NCBI RefSeq assembly: GCF_040954645.1
Contig: NC_092806.1
Location: forward strand, 115,178,458-115,242,457
From: Diabrotica undecimpunctata
Lineage: Eukaryota > Arthropoda > Insecta > Coleoptera > Chrysomelidae
DNA: 64,000 bases
Reading direction: 5' to 3'
The notes below the pieces were generated by a model. The model was given only the letters and a program-made list of their open reading frames with translations. It was not told where the DNA came from and ran no database searches. Positions within the stretch are counted from its first letter, which is position 1, and each line of letters opens with the position of its first letter. Of this stretch, positions 11,140 to 22,177 are shown in pieces. The position numbers were made by a program, and so were the translations under genes.

Positions 11140-12895
11140 TTATATGAAGGTAAAAATAGGAGTTAAATAAAATCAATGCAGTGGCCATTGATAAATTGTT
11201 GGCAGCACCATCAAAAGTTAATGGATATACTTTTATGCCTGAATCATAAATAAAATTTAAGCAAAGATTTATTAAGGATGCTTTTTCTTATCCACAAAAA
11301 CTCTCAATTAAAAAATATGCAACTGGCACTTTAAAATTGCCATTTAAGGCTACTAACATAAACATCAGTGCCTTTCATGCTTCTGGTATATTATCTGATT
11401 CTATATCTGTACCAAAATCTACAGAACCAATAAATTTTTTCCCATCCCATTTTACTAGCTTACGAATAGACATTTCGTTCAGCACTAAATACACACAAGT
11501 GTTACAAGTGTTTTATTTTGCTTCCCTGCTTCTTCAACTTTGTTTTTCAAAGCATTTAAAGCTTCTTTGGAAAATCCAGGTGCGCCATCAACAGTTTGGT
11601 ACCATTTTGGTATGGTTGATGGGTGTGGTAATGAATTATTAAAAGCTCTTCTTACAAAATCATAGGCTTTTGCTGAATACAATTTAAAGCCAGTGCAAAT
11701 GACCTTAATTCTGGAGAATATTTGGCACATTTGGCACCCTTTAAAAAACGTTGAAACAATGCTTTGGCTGATTCTGGGAAAAGAGGCCTAAAACAATAAA
11801 AAATACAAAAATGAAAAAATATAATAATTTAATTTTGTTCTTTATGGGATATGTGAAAGAAAACTTACCAACAACATAGATTCAGCATTTTCTGTAACAT
11901 ACAGTTTTTCTTTTAATGATTGTACCAATGCGTTTATTGTTGTTGCTTGTCGTTTTCATCTTTTAGTAGATTTTCTTAGGGTGTCAATTTGTTTCTTTTT
12001 TTTTTTGCTATATACATGTTTACTGATTCCATGTATCTTTTTCTTTTTCTTAGGCAGTCTAAGTCCGACATAGAAAAATCCCCCACATAATGCTTCCTAA
12101 CAATAAAAAGATTTAATGAAAGAAAAATTGCTTATTCAAGGATATAATAATGCAAATGAAAAATTAAATGAATATTGCCTCTTGTTATTTTTTTTTAGCT
12201 ATTAATATTTTCCTTGCCTAAGAGTTCCTCACTTTCTGAGGCAGACAAAGTTAGTTCACTGCTAGCAGTTCGAAATTTAAATTGTGGGTGTCTGATGGAC
12301 TAGGGAGAGCTTTAGTTCCTACCACCTCTTTAACGTCTTTAGAAGACCTGTATGCAAAGAGAAAACAATATAGAAGAAACAATAAACAGAAAATTTATAT
12401 AAATATTAAATGCCAATGTAAAAATTTAATAAAAACGTTACCCACCTATATAGCTAATGGTATAGCTAATGGTTTTGCATTTTCTTTTAGAAGAACAAAG
12501 CTAGATTTCATGATAACATCATTTGGATCAAAATGATCATAACAAATACGTGACCATCTGGAAAGCTTGTTCTTATTTAATTGTAAAATGTATATCCAAA
12601 TTTCCTGTTTTTCTTCGTCAAAAGGAAATCTATGAAAAAAAATTAGTAAGAAAAATTATATTTAAATGATTTTAATAAAAAAAAAGACAAAAAATTTAAT
12701 GGAAATTGTTATTATTCATTATAATGCATAATAATTTATTTATTTATTAAATAAATAACAACTAAACGCCTCCACTGGCTATCAAAATATAACCTAATAT
12801 TTATAAAACATACATATAAAAAATAACTTACTTGAAAAGTGATAACGTTTCGCTCTTCGAACTTCAGCGACCACAAACAAGATACCTAAATAGCA
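11140..12895 (-). pseudogene. THAP/P-element transposase gene with introns, decayed
   Basis: Five minus-strand exons can be traced. Exon 1 (about 12895-12834) has the THAP start VCGR-stop-SSKSETLSLFK and donor GTAAGT; the stop TGA sits where the second zinc Cys of C-x2-C should be. Exon 2 (12629-12446) joins in phase to give FKFPFDEEKQEIW and later ICYDHFDP, the C-x2-H half of the THAP finger. Exon 3 is about 12345-12205. Exon 4 (about 12097-11869) has KRKRYMESVNMY and a basic coiled region before donor GTAAGT. Exon 5 (11787 to about 11140) holds the transposase core: LFPESAKALFQRFLKG, SAKAYDFVRRAFNNSL, VKWDGKKFIGSVDFG and FDGAANNLSMATAL. Stops and frame changes are present and the C-terminus is missing. 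It resembles THAP9 and P transposases. Assignment is strong, exon ends less so. Confidence 0.85.
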
Positions 12896-13067
12896 TTTTA
12901 CTAAAATAGTAGGTAAATGACTCTCAAAAATTTTAAATAAAATTTGCTTGTCACAAAAAATATGTAAACACACAATTTCATATCAAAACAATAAACAATA
13001 ACAAAGGTATTTCATGTTGCGGACACTTTTTAAAGCGTTCACGGAGTCTATATATTATACGTCATTG

Positions 13068-13075
13068 ATTGTAAT
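13068..13075. repeat. 8-bp target duplication, right (ATTGTAAT)
   Basis: Exact match to 9273-9280, immediately outside the right TIR of the P-like element. Confidence 0.9.
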
Positions 13076-13384
13076 ATATTGAACAAAATTTATAAATATT
13101 CAAAATAGCCAACATTCATTTTAATAACAACTAACCTTAATAATTCATCAAAGAAATATCATTCTTCTAACGTTTCTTTTATTGTTATTTTTATTTTTAC
13201 ATTTGAAATAATTTTAATTTTTTATCGTATAGCTGTAACGAACGTGCTTAAGACAATTTAATCTTGACATTCAATATTTCGAATACTTCAATGTCAGTTT
13301 TTATTTGAAAAATCTTTTAATTTCTGTGAGTGTTTTAAAATGTATTTGTACGCCATTTTTTGTAATGTTCAAATTGTTTTAGTT

Positions 13385-13427
13385 TACTCCTGAGGAAGCT
13401 ATTAAATAAATAGCGAAATATTGAGTA
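13385..13427 (+). ncRNA. Hammerhead ribozyme motif, type I minimal (family 2)
   Basis: Stem I strand TACTC (13385-13389), core CTGAGGA (13390-13396; position 7 is free in the consensus), stem II GCTATT/AATAGC (13398-13403 and 13409-13414), GAA (13415-13417), self-complementary ATAT (13418-13421), U17 (13422), then GAGTA (13423-13427), which pairs perfectly with TACTC. Every invariant position is satisfied. It lies about 310 bases outside the P-like element and directly before a TA tract. The sequence differs from the 1.2-kb and 22.2-kb motifs outside the core. Confidence 0.8.
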
Positions 13428-13481
13428 CCTCAGAAAAAAGAAAGATTTTCATTACAGACCACTTTACCCGATAATTCGAAC

Positions 13482-13482
<1 letters not shown>

Positions 13483-13572
<90 letters not shown>

Positions 13573-13611
13573 CTATATATGTATATATATAATCTATATA
13601 TGTATATATAT
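13483..13611. repeat. (TA)n with AATC interruptions
   Basis: A long TA run, with the short unit TATAATCTATATATG appearing near its right end. A similar interrupted tract occurs at 14881-14975. Confidence 0.95.
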
Positions 13612-14880
13612 TGTTATGTTTCTTCTTTCCCAACGAAAAAAAAAATAGATAAAAAAATCCATGGAAATAAAATTTTAAGATATCAATATAAACAAATTGT
13701 ATATAGTAATTTAAGATAAGATTTAGTGTAGATAAGAATAGAAATTTGTTTTTTTTGTTTCAAACAAAATTATCAAAAAACCTTTGTTTAGAATTAGAAG
13801 ACATTTTACCTTTAAGTTAATCTTTTCATTGTTTGTATAATCGAGTATTAAATGACCATATTCTAATCTTTTGAAATATGTATAAATTGTGTATTGACAA
13901 AACCAATTTTGAAGTAAGCTATTTAGTTTTTCTCTGAAACCGAAATTAGGCTTTTCCAAAATCATGGTAAACACAATTTGAGCTTTTGATTGGACGGTCG
14001 TTTTTAAATGGGAATTTGTGAGCCGATCATGAGAACCGGAGAAGTCAGTTATTATTTGGTCATCGAAGGAAACAGTCGTTTGTCTCAAGATAGGGTGTGG
14101 TTCGTGAGTTGGATACCGGCATTGTGAAGAGAATTAAATAGTTTTGCAGAAGGAGATAGCAAGTAGATTGAAAGAGGTCCTTGTATCTACCGTTGGCATT
14201 TTGTGAAGATTTGTGAAAGTATTTTTACGGCATCAAGTTGACAAAAGGAGGTCCTTGTGTCATTAATAAGCATTTGGAGAAGTGCATCAGGTGTTTTTGG
14301 TTAGTGCAGCAGGTTTGCAGAGTCGTTGAGGAGACTGGATTTTTCTGGGTATGTTCCAACATACAACTCAATAAAAAAACAAGCTGTAAGTGTTTTGTAC
14401 AATTGAATTTTATATCTGTGAAGGATCGGTTTGACATCATGGTCATTAGCATTCAAGTTTAAGAACTGAAGTTTTGTTAGGCTTTGCTAGGTTCAAAAGT
14501 TTAAAGTTTTGTTGTTTCTTGTTTCAAGTAAAGAAAAATTTAAGTAAAATTGGTTTTCACTTAATATAAATGTATGTAGATTTAAAATCTTATTATAAAA
14601 ATTTGATTTATTTTCTTGTATGCTGATTGATAAGATAACGACAGAATTTGATAATTGTTTTATTCGTTCATATAAAATAAAGAAACGTAAATTTTTGTAA
14701 CTTAATATATTTTTTATTCTTATCTTTCTTCTCTATCGCGATAAAAGACAACTAGAAAATCTTTGAATCCATCGAACACAGGTAATATAAGGAGTTTATT
14801 TTACTTTTGATAACAAATAAGTTAGATTTTTTATTGGCTCAATAAAACTAAGATTAAAGTCAAAATAAACAATCATAACA
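13612..14880. other. No gene recognised
   Basis: A 121-codon minus-strand frame (14088-13723) and short overlapping frames near 14225-14462 have no recognisable domain or supporting feature. I see no repeat family with other copies in this window. Confidence 0.6.
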
Positions 14881-14892
14881 ATATATATATAA

Positions 14893-14975
<83 letters not shown>
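14881..14975. repeat. (TA)n with AATC interruptions
   Basis: A TA tract broken twice by TATAATCTATATA, as at 13.5 kb. Confidence 0.95.
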
Positions 14976-14978
<3 letters not shown>

Positions 14979-15654
14979 ATAAAGTTATACTGTTTATATG
15001 CTACATAAATAAAATAACTTTTTATTTATTGAATAATTTTGTAGGTTCATTTTTGATCGACCTATGAAATTGATCGATTAAAATACACCTTGAAACACCG
15101 TGCTGTGGCTGTGCATTTTAAAAGATGACATAAAGTAAGCTGCTCTCCTCATTGCACTTACAAATTACAACACACCTTAGTATTTATGAATTACATGCAT
15201 AATAAGGTAAAGCACCTTATCTCGATTACTCGGTGCGTGCATTGTATCAAGACTTAAATATATACTTCAGACGGTGGGGCATTGATTCCAACTCTAATTT
15301 AAAATAAACAAACCATTCTGAAACATACGAGGAGGGCTTGATAATGGTTTTAATAAATATTTTCGATACGAAGAATCGTTGATTAATAATTTGCGTTTTT
15401 TATATAATCCTTATTTTATTTTGCTTTTATTTTAATAAATATTATCGCAAAGTATTTAAACAAAACATAAATTATAGAATGATCCGGAAGACACTCTCTT
15501 TATCTTTAGATTTTGCTATAAAAGTAGAAGTTAGATTTATACGGAATGAAAGTTACTAGTTTATACTTTAAATAAAATATTTTAATTGATATGGTTTTAT
15601 GTCATAAAACTAGAAATATTTATCATAAAATTAAAATTCTTGATATCACATTAA

Positions 15655-15873
<219 letters not shown>

Positions 15874-15894
15874 AGATGATATTAAACATAGGAG

Positions 15895-16229
15895 AAAGAA
15901 AAAGAGTGTTTAAAAAAAATAATTTATAAGTTATATACTAGAGAATATTATAAAGATTATTTATATGAGGGTATTCTTAAGAAATTAGCATATAATAAGC
16001 GTAAAAAGTTTTTTTTTTTAATAAATATGATATATTTAAGTGAGCCATGTGCATAGGCAACCAAATATACTCTGAAAGTGACAGTTGGATAATAGTTGCG
16101 AATGTGAAGTGGGGTTATTTATTGGTTTGAGATGTTTAATTTACATATAATTACGGATTTGAAATAGTGTAATTTATTAATTTAAGGTGTTTAATTTACA
16201 TATAAGTTTATATTCTGATCTGAAAAGCC
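15895..16229 (-). repeat. Dispersed repeat, copy 2 (inverted)
   Basis: The reverse complement aligns with 1-345, including the outer end CTTTTCAGATCAGAAT (at 16229-16214) and the shared block GCACATGGCTCACTTAAAT. It is diverged by substitutions and small indels. Confidence 0.75.
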
Positions 16230-16745
16230 TAAATGTCAATAAAATGCTCGATAGAAAAGTAAAGAATTCTCTAGAACACGAAGTTAACCCTGTTTGCGAG
16301 GAGAGACTATTCGAGAACATTTATATATTTAGGAAATAGAACAATTCGAATAAAGGGGGAGACACAGTTAGTAAGCAGTCAGTATGAAGTCAGTATAAAG
16401 TCATTAAGTTAGTAGGTCATTAGTCAGTCAGAATTAGGAAGAAAGTATAAAGTATGTAATAATCAGTGATTTAGTATTAAAATTTGATAGTATTGGAAAG
16501 TATATTAGAAGAATATTGGTTGGAGATTAGAAGAAATTAAAAATTATATAAATGCTATTAAGAAGAAGAATATTCTAAATTGGTGGAAGCTGATAATTAA
16601 AACATTGTGGAGTATTTGGCAAGGCAAGTTTACAAAAGAAAGGTAACCGAGGCTGAGAACGAAGACATTGAGTGGTGATTAAAATCTTTATTTTGAAGAA
16701 CAGTTTCATTTAGGCATTCAGTGACAGAAAGGTACAAAATTTTGT

Positions 16746-16875
16746 TAATATAATTTAATTAGTGTCATAAGAATTTCAATTTTAAAAATAGTTTGTTTAA
16801 AATTTACATTTTCTATATAATTTAATTAGTTACATAAGAATTCAATTTAAAGATAGTTTGTTTTAAATTTACATT
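16746..16875. repeat. Two-unit tandem duplication
   Basis: A unit of about 65 bases (ATATAATTTAATTAGT, then AAAATAGTTTGTTT and AATTTACATT) occurs twice in succession with a few differences. The surrounding 16230-16975 has no gene. A purine-rich stretch with repeated GTCAGTATAAAG-like words lies near 16370-16440. Confidence 0.75.
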
Positions 16876-16971
16876 GTCTATATTAGATATATATGTGTGT
16901 TTTATAATAGATATAATAAAGATAATTTCAAAAAGTGCTTACAAACTAATTCTTTGAGAACCGCGATAAAA

Positions 16972-16975
<4 letters not shown>

Positions 16976-17038
<63 letters not shown>

Positions 17039-17088
17039 AAAAAACACTCATTGCTCATTAAAACATCATTCACAAACAAAACATCATC

Positions 17089-17147
<59 letters not shown>
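16976..17147. repeat. Two (TA)n tracts
   Basis: TA runs at 16976-17034 and 17093-17147, separated by a 58-base spacer rich in CATCA words. Confidence 0.95.
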
Positions 17148-17152
<5 letters not shown>

Positions 17153-17364
17153 CATAAAAATTGCATTACCTAGATTATATAGCAAAATATTATTTTAGAA
17201 ACAAATAAAATTTAACAAAATTCCTTAGTCCTCTCAAAGCTGGAGTTAGTATACCATACAGTGCGCGTATAAGTCCCCTCTGAACTATTTTCTGAACTAG
17301 AAAACAAATATATTATAATTGTTGCGTTCTGCACATACGATAACCTCAATATAACAGTAAGTAA

Positions 17365-17870
17365 GTTTTAAGTACCTAGGATCGGTGGTACAGAGTAATG
17401 GGGAAATAGATGGAGATGCATGCAGTATAATAATTAGGGTTGGATGGATAAAGTGGATGGAAGCGAGTGGTGTGTTGTGTAATAGAAAAATTTCAATAAA
17501 GCTGAAGGGAAAATTTAGTTAAAAAGAAAAAGGAACAACGAATGCATGTGGCGGAAATGAGAATGCTTAGATGGGTGAGTGAAGTGACAAAAAAAAATAA
17601 AATTAGGAATGAGTATATTAAGGGAAGTCTAGAGGTGGCACTAATTGTAGCCAAGATAAGAGAGTATAGGTTAAGATGGTTTGATCATGTTCAATGTAGA
17701 GACGTTAATCACCCAATACCAAGAATGGCTGATCTGCGGATTCCTGGAAGTAGTAGGAAAGGAATACCAAAAAAGACCTGGGGGAGATCTTTAGGCAGGT
17801 CGTGTCGAAAAAGGCTATTAATTTGGATATGACCCAAAATAGAAACTTATGGAGAAATGTATATATGTTA
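17365..17870 (+). pseudogene. Non-LTR retrotransposon 3' end
   Basis: From about 17368 the frame reads [15 protein letters not shown], then [14 protein letters not shown], as in the region after RT of insect non-LTR elements. From 17542 it continues VAEMRMLRWVSEVTKK, IRNEYIKGSLEVA, REYRLRWFDHVQCRD and finally NLDMTQNRNLWRN after a frame change. This order is characteristic of the C-terminus of RTE/R4-like polyproteins. Stops are present. The end runs into the TA tract that hosts the pogo-like element. Confidence 0.8.
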
Positions 17871-17892
17871 TGATAAAGGCAAACAAAATGAT

Positions 17893-17926
17893 GATATATA
17901 TGTATATATATATATATATATATATA
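17893..17926. repeat. (TA)n, left half of the pogo target site
   Basis: A TA tract that stops exactly at the left TIR of the pogo-like element. The tract resumes at 20793 on the other side. Confidence 0.9.
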
Positions 17927-18320
17927 GGGGAGAGGGGGGCAAGTTGTTACATAATTGATTGTATTATTTATTTGGGCAATAGTAGATCTTTTATATGAAA
18001 ACTAAAATCGGATTAAGGTAGTTGATACATTTACACAAATAATGTTAATTTTAATTTATTTAAAAAATCATATTTAACATTATGTTATTATCAATTTAAC
18101 TCAACTTGTAAATTGTAACAACATACCCCACTATGAGGCAAATTGTTACAGTCCATGGGGTAAGGTGTTACAATAGAAAAAAAAATTCTAAAAACTTCCC
18201 ACAACATTATTTAGTGGTCACAGAAAGAACCCTTGCTTAGCTACAAAAAATATTATAAACACAAAATGAAATAAAATAAAAAATCAAAATCTGAACAAAC
18301 CTGTTTACAAGAATTTTAAA

Positions 18321-19268
18321 CTAGTCACTATCGGACGAGCAGTGAATACAAATATAAAAATCATCGTCTTTTCTACAAGCAATATGTGCCCACTTTTGAC
18401 ACACAATGCACCGAATCCATTCTTCGTTTTTGGACTTCGAAAATGGAGCTAAACATACCAGACACGTCGATTCCTCATCCTCTTTCGAGCTTTCAGAATC
18501 TGATTTTTTGAAGGTGTTTTTGGTAATGACAGTCCGTTTCTTACATTTTTTAACAGTAGTTTTTACCTTGTTTCTTGATTCACCTGATATGTTTCTTTTG
18601 GTTGCCCCCACATTTTTTTCTTCTTTGTCTTGCCTTTTCTTCCTCCTCAAAGCTGATTTAATGGGAGTATCAGTCAAAACAGCGGAAGTTCTTTTCTTCC
18701 GACCCCCTTTGGATTTCCTTGACATTGCTTTTGGATAAGGCTTCAACTCCTGGGGCGTTATATGAGTAGGTGAATCGACAGGTTCATTTATCGCCAAGTT
18801 AAAATCTGTGCTTGTAGAAGGTTGCTGTTGGGAAGGAGTTCTATGTGTTTCGGTGCCAATAGGTGCCGGATCTATGACTACTGTTGCGTTTATATTTTCT
18901 GTTATTGGCCTATTTGTTACCTCTGCAGGCAAGAATTCATCATCTTGAAAAATTTCTCTGTTGTATGGCCAAATTCCTGTCACACTAAATCCTTTTTGTA
19001 TATTGAGAGGTGTAACAGCAAGAGGAAATGAATCTTTAAGAACGATAGGTATATCGTAAATATTCATTACTTTACCGGGATTAGATCTTAACCATGCATC
19101 TGCAGCACTATTAAAATATCTTTTAAGTGGGCCAAATACCGTCCTATCAAGCGGCTGCAACTTGTGTGATGTATGTGGCGGGAAACTTAAAAGAATCACT
19201 CCATTTTCTTTGCAAAAATTCAACACCGGAATAGACAAATGAGACTCGTGATTATCTAATACCATCAA
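18321..19268 (-). CDS. Pogo-like transposase A, C-terminal part with PHD-like finger
   Basis: This 315-residue frame continues the DDE_1 domain of the upstream frame. It has LDNHESHLS (second catalytic D, near residue 5) and HKLQPLDRTVFGPLKRY (third catalytic D, near residue 44). Residues about 165-265 are a basic, low-complexity linker (KSKGGRKKRTS, RRKKRQDKEEK). Residues about 268-310 form a zinc finger: CLVC, CIVCQKWAHIAC and CIHC, a C4-H-C3 order like a PHD finger. The conserved residues CSKEKPVL just before the ATG lie in this same frame, so the true protein is longer and a frameshift at about 19310-19325 separates the halves. C-terminal PHD-like fingers occur in several insect pogo-like transposases and could tether the protein to chromatin (inference). 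Confidence 0.85.
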   Translation of the reverse strand: MMVLDNHESHLSIPVLNFCKENGVILLSFPPHTSHKLQPLDRTVFGPLKRYFNSAADAWLRSNPGKVMNIYDIPIVLKDSFPLAVTPLNIQKGFSVTGIWPYNREIFQDDEFLPAEVTNRPITENINATVVIDPAPIGTETHRTPSQQQPSTSTDFNLAINEPVDSPTHITPQELKPYPKAMSRKSKGGRKKRTSAVLTDTPIKSALRRKKRQDKEEKNVGATKRNISGESRNKVKTTVKKCKKRTVITKNTFKKSDSESSKEDEESTCLVCLAPFSKSKNEEWIRCIVCQKWAHIACRKDDDFYICIHCSSDSD

Positions 19269-20146
19269 AACGGGTTTCTCTTTGCTACATCGTACAAACT
19301 GGACGAAATGTTCATAAACAACAAAAAGTTATCACATGTCATCCATCCAGAGGAATGAGACGCACCTACACAACCAGGAGGTCCATTGGCTACCATAACA
19401 TCTTTGAATTTCTTTCTCGGAAATATTAAAAATGGAGGTACAAAATTTCCAGTTGCGTTGACAGCTAATGCCAAGGTAACAAGTTGACCTCTTTCTCCAG
19501 ATGTGATAGCACCTACCTGCTTAGTTCCCCTTTTTGCAATGATTTTTGTAGGCCTTTGGACAGTTGTAAGTCCAGTTTCGTTCATATTGTACACTTCTTG
19601 GAGCTCAAATTTATATTTATCATAAACTTCGCCGAGATTGTTAAAAAACTGTGACACATTATGACGATTAAACGCGGTAGCTCGGCCCATACTAGTAGCT
19701 TCAGGTGTCTGGACTGATAAAGTTCGATGCCTCTTCAAAAATCCATATAGCCAGTCTCTGGAAGCTATTTCATTAACCTTCCAATTTTCCGGAACAGATA
19801 TTTGGTTGGCTGTTGCATATTGAAATGCAGATTTTCGCAAATCAGAAGTTGTAAGACCGTAATAAATTTTAGCAGAATGCTCAGTATATTCGGCAAGTTC
19901 CTCTTCTTCAGCACTGTTAAATATTTTTCTGGCCGTAGCGTACCCGACTAAGTTCTTGTTACTGTTTTCAGCACTTAAGTTTGATTTTCTTTTCATATAG
20001 CGGTGCAATGTCATAAAATTAACTCCATAGCGAGTAGCAGCATCCCTAATTGACAAGTGTTCTTGTAAAACCGATTGCGCCGCCCTTTCAAATTGTTCGG
20101 TTGGAATAATACCCCTTGTGGTTTTCTTGGTATACGTTCGCACCAT
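19265..20146 (-). CDS. Pogo-like transposase A, N-terminal part
   Basis: The 293-residue frame starts MVRTYTKKTTRG. Residues about 15-50 form a psq-type helix-turn-helix (LSIRDAATRYGVNFMTLHRY). Residues about 70-155 form a CENP-B-like second DNA-binding region ending WLYGFLKRHRTLSV. The DDE_1 catalytic domain follows. Its first catalytic position reads YNMNETGLTTV, with Asn where the family has Asp (codon AAC in place of GAC), which should abolish catalysis. The frame later changes near 19310-19325, giving a false end RNPF that overlaps the next ATG as TGATG. TIRs lie about 650 bases upstream. This is the start chosen because the basic N-terminus is typical and the preceding bases are AT-rich untranslated DNA. 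Confidence 0.88.
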   Translation of the reverse strand: MVRTYTKKTTRGIIPTEQFERAAQSVLQEHLSIRDAATRYGVNFMTLHRYMKRKSNLSAENSNKNLVGYATARKIFNSAEEEELAEYTEHSAKIYYGLTTSDLRKSAFQYATANQISVPENWKVNEIASRDWLYGFLKRHRTLSVQTPEATSMGRATAFNRHNVSQFFNNLGEVYDKYKFELQEVYNMNETGLTTVQRPTKIIAKRGTKQVGAITSGERGQLVTLALAVNATGNFVPPFLIFPRKKFKDVMVANGPPGCVGASHSSGWMTCDNFLLFMNISSSLYDVAKRNPF

Positions 20147-20789
20147 GTTAAGCTATCTGAAAACAACCAAAACAATTTCATGATAGAAAAATTTAATAAA
20201 ACCTAATCTGTGTTTCTAACATGCTTTACGAAAATAAATGTAGGTAGGTATGCTATTCATTACAAACAAATTACTATCTACAAAATATGTCTGATCATAA
20301 TATTGGATTTTTAGTGAAATCATAAATTATGGTAACCATATTGTAACCATTGTAGGTATTTCGATATATTCTTACATTAACGTGTTCGGGGCAAGTTGTT
20401 ACAGTAACAACCTGGCCCCAGATTATTGTAACAACTGGCCCCACGTGTACGAAATGAGGTTAAGTCAACGTTTTTTGGTAAATATTGAGAATCAATTACT
20501 AACAATAGCATGCCAATAACGAGAAATATATACGCTTCAAAACTATATAATACACATATTTATACTACTTACCAATTTCTCACAAATAAAAACAAAAGCC
20601 ACCTGACAACGGTACAGTTTTAGACCCGAAACCACATTCTAAGCAATAACACTATGATGGATGTCTGACTTGAGTATCAATATCCGTTCACAGATGACGG
20701 GTCGGTTGACCCAACTTTCCATAAAATATCGGCAACTCATGATACTTGCTGCGTTTTAAAATAATTGTGTAACAACTTGCCCCCCTCAC

Positions 20790-20792
<3 letters not shown>

Positions 20793-20826
<34 letters not shown>
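20793..20826. repeat. (TA)n, right half of the pogo target site
   Basis: Continuation of the TA tract split by the pogo-like element. Confidence 0.9.
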
Positions 20827-20830
<4 letters not shown>

Positions 20831-21932
20831 TGTTTTGGGTTTTTTAGTCATATACTTGCCTTTTAGTAAAACTCTTTAAGGTTTGTTAAGCTTTAGAGTT
20901 TATTTAACTCTTTCTCAAAACATACTATAAATGAAAACAAAAAATCTACATTATACAATGAAGTTGTTGTATCTTTAACAGGCTTACCCTTGTGAGGATA
21001 GTACTATAAAATTAACAGAATTACTTAACATTTGGCGACATTTTATTAATTTGCTTTTTTTTTCTTTCATTCTAAACTTATCACTGTGGTTTCCATGTCT
21101 CTTCTATTTTTTATATGCATTTTAGGTTAGTTTGACAGAAGAAGTGCCTATGCTTATGCAAACCTTCATCGCACATTTAAGCATAAAAAATGTTTCGTTT
21201 GCACTCATTAAACAAGCATCTGAGTTTATCTTACTAATCCAGAAGTGAAAAACCAAACAAAACCAAACTTTTATACAGTTTTATATAACTAATGCAAAAT
21301 GATACTGAAGTAATTCCATCAAAAAATTGAGTACTATGGAAAAATGTTTATTCTGGTCTGCTTTTCGACAGATCTCGCCTAGACTATAATGCCATATAAA
21401 ATTATGGCATATATTATTATACTACTATAATGTAATGACATTTAAAATTTTAATCTATATAACTATATTTGTTTTTACTTCATCAGTACCTTTTTTTGTT
21501 TGCACGTTATTAGCGTTGATAGTACTATGCAATCTACTCATACATCTAAAAAAAACGAAAATATACAATAATAATGTTGGTGAGTGTAAGTATATATAAC
21601 AGCATCATTAAACACCTAGAATGTTATTTACCCGTTGATAGGTACTTTATTAAATTCGATAACATCTGGATCGATGTTTGAAGGTAGGCCAGTAACCGTG
21701 AAAGTCCAGTGGATGTTAAGAATGTTTCGTGGCGTAAGTTTTTCCTCTTATATCGTTTAGATTAACGTTCGCTGAAAGCCAGTTACTTCAGGGTATATCG
21801 GTACTTTAACTTCATAAATTCGTTAAAAGCCCGTAGTCTAACAACTATAGAGAATATCTTTTACATGTACTGAAATGTGTATTGAAGCATTCGGCGTATG
21901 AGCTAATCGATTTGATAAACAATACAAAAAAT
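20827..21932. other. No gene recognised
   Basis: Low-complexity AT-rich sequence with no open frame of interest and no copy found elsewhere in the window. Confidence 0.6.
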
Positions 21933-22017
21933 ATTTTATTTCAAATCTTTAGTAAAAGGTATAAATAAAATACCCAAACGGGCTATATCACAAATACAGA
22001 ACGTTGTGTCCTGAGAC

Positions 22018-22041
22018 AAAGTGTCTGCGAAGACACTTTGT
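22018..22041. repeat. Perfect 10-bp hairpin with GCGA loop
   Basis: CAAAGTGTCT and AGACACTTTG enclose GCGA, a GNRA-type tetraloop if transcribed. It sits between the foldback arms, upstream of the hammerhead. No terminator-like context is visible. Confidence 0.85.
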
Positions 22042-22177
22042 TGCCATGTTACCAATTCCAACGGTAACTTAAACATCCTAATTTTTAATAACGTATAATG
22101 TAACATATTTATAAATTTATAACATTTAAAGGGTTTTCACCCATATATTTTAGTGGCTCATAGCATGTACACTTTGT

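Larger units (their letters stand above)
9281..13067 (-). mobile_element. P-element-like DNA transposon
   Basis: Element of 3787 bp. The 23-base TIR starting CAATGACGTATAATATATAG (9281-9303) is matched exactly in reverse complement at 13045-13067. Perfect 8-bp duplications flank it (9273-9280 and 13068-13075), and the inner gene on the minus strand is a THAP-domain transposase. Termini beginning with CA, an 8-bp duplication and an intron-bearing THAP gene all fit the P superfamily. The 3' half has been invaded: a minus-strand RTE fragment (about 9750-9905) and a plus-strand Jockey-like fragment (10597-10960) lie inside, and the C-terminal part of the transposase was not found. The element is immobile by itself, but its ends look intact. 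Confidence 0.9.
17927..20792 (-). mobile_element. Pogo-like DNA transposon A, nearly intact
   Basis: Element of 2866 bp inserted in a TA microsatellite. The TIR starts GGGGAGAGGGGGGCAAGTTG (17927-17956), and its mate (20792-20763) differs at two of 30 positions. TA flanks both sides. Subterminal copies of the GGGGCAAGTTGTTACA word, in both orientations, lie at about 18109-18176 and 20387-20443 and are probable transposase-binding sites. The single gene on the minus strand is broken by one frameshift. The Tc1/mariner superfamily uses TA targets, so insertion in (TA)n fits. The good TIR match and long open frames indicate a young copy. Confidence 0.92.

Noticed and set aside
12833..12880. Hammerhead-like string on the minus strand (CTGAAG, then GAGCGAAACGTT)
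   Set aside because: The core lacks the GA of CUGANGA, stem II is poor, and the bases are explained as THAP exon 1 of the P-like transposase.
13723..14088. 121-codon minus-strand frame
   Set aside because: No recognisable domain, splice context or repeat support, and AT-rich DNA gives such frames by chance.
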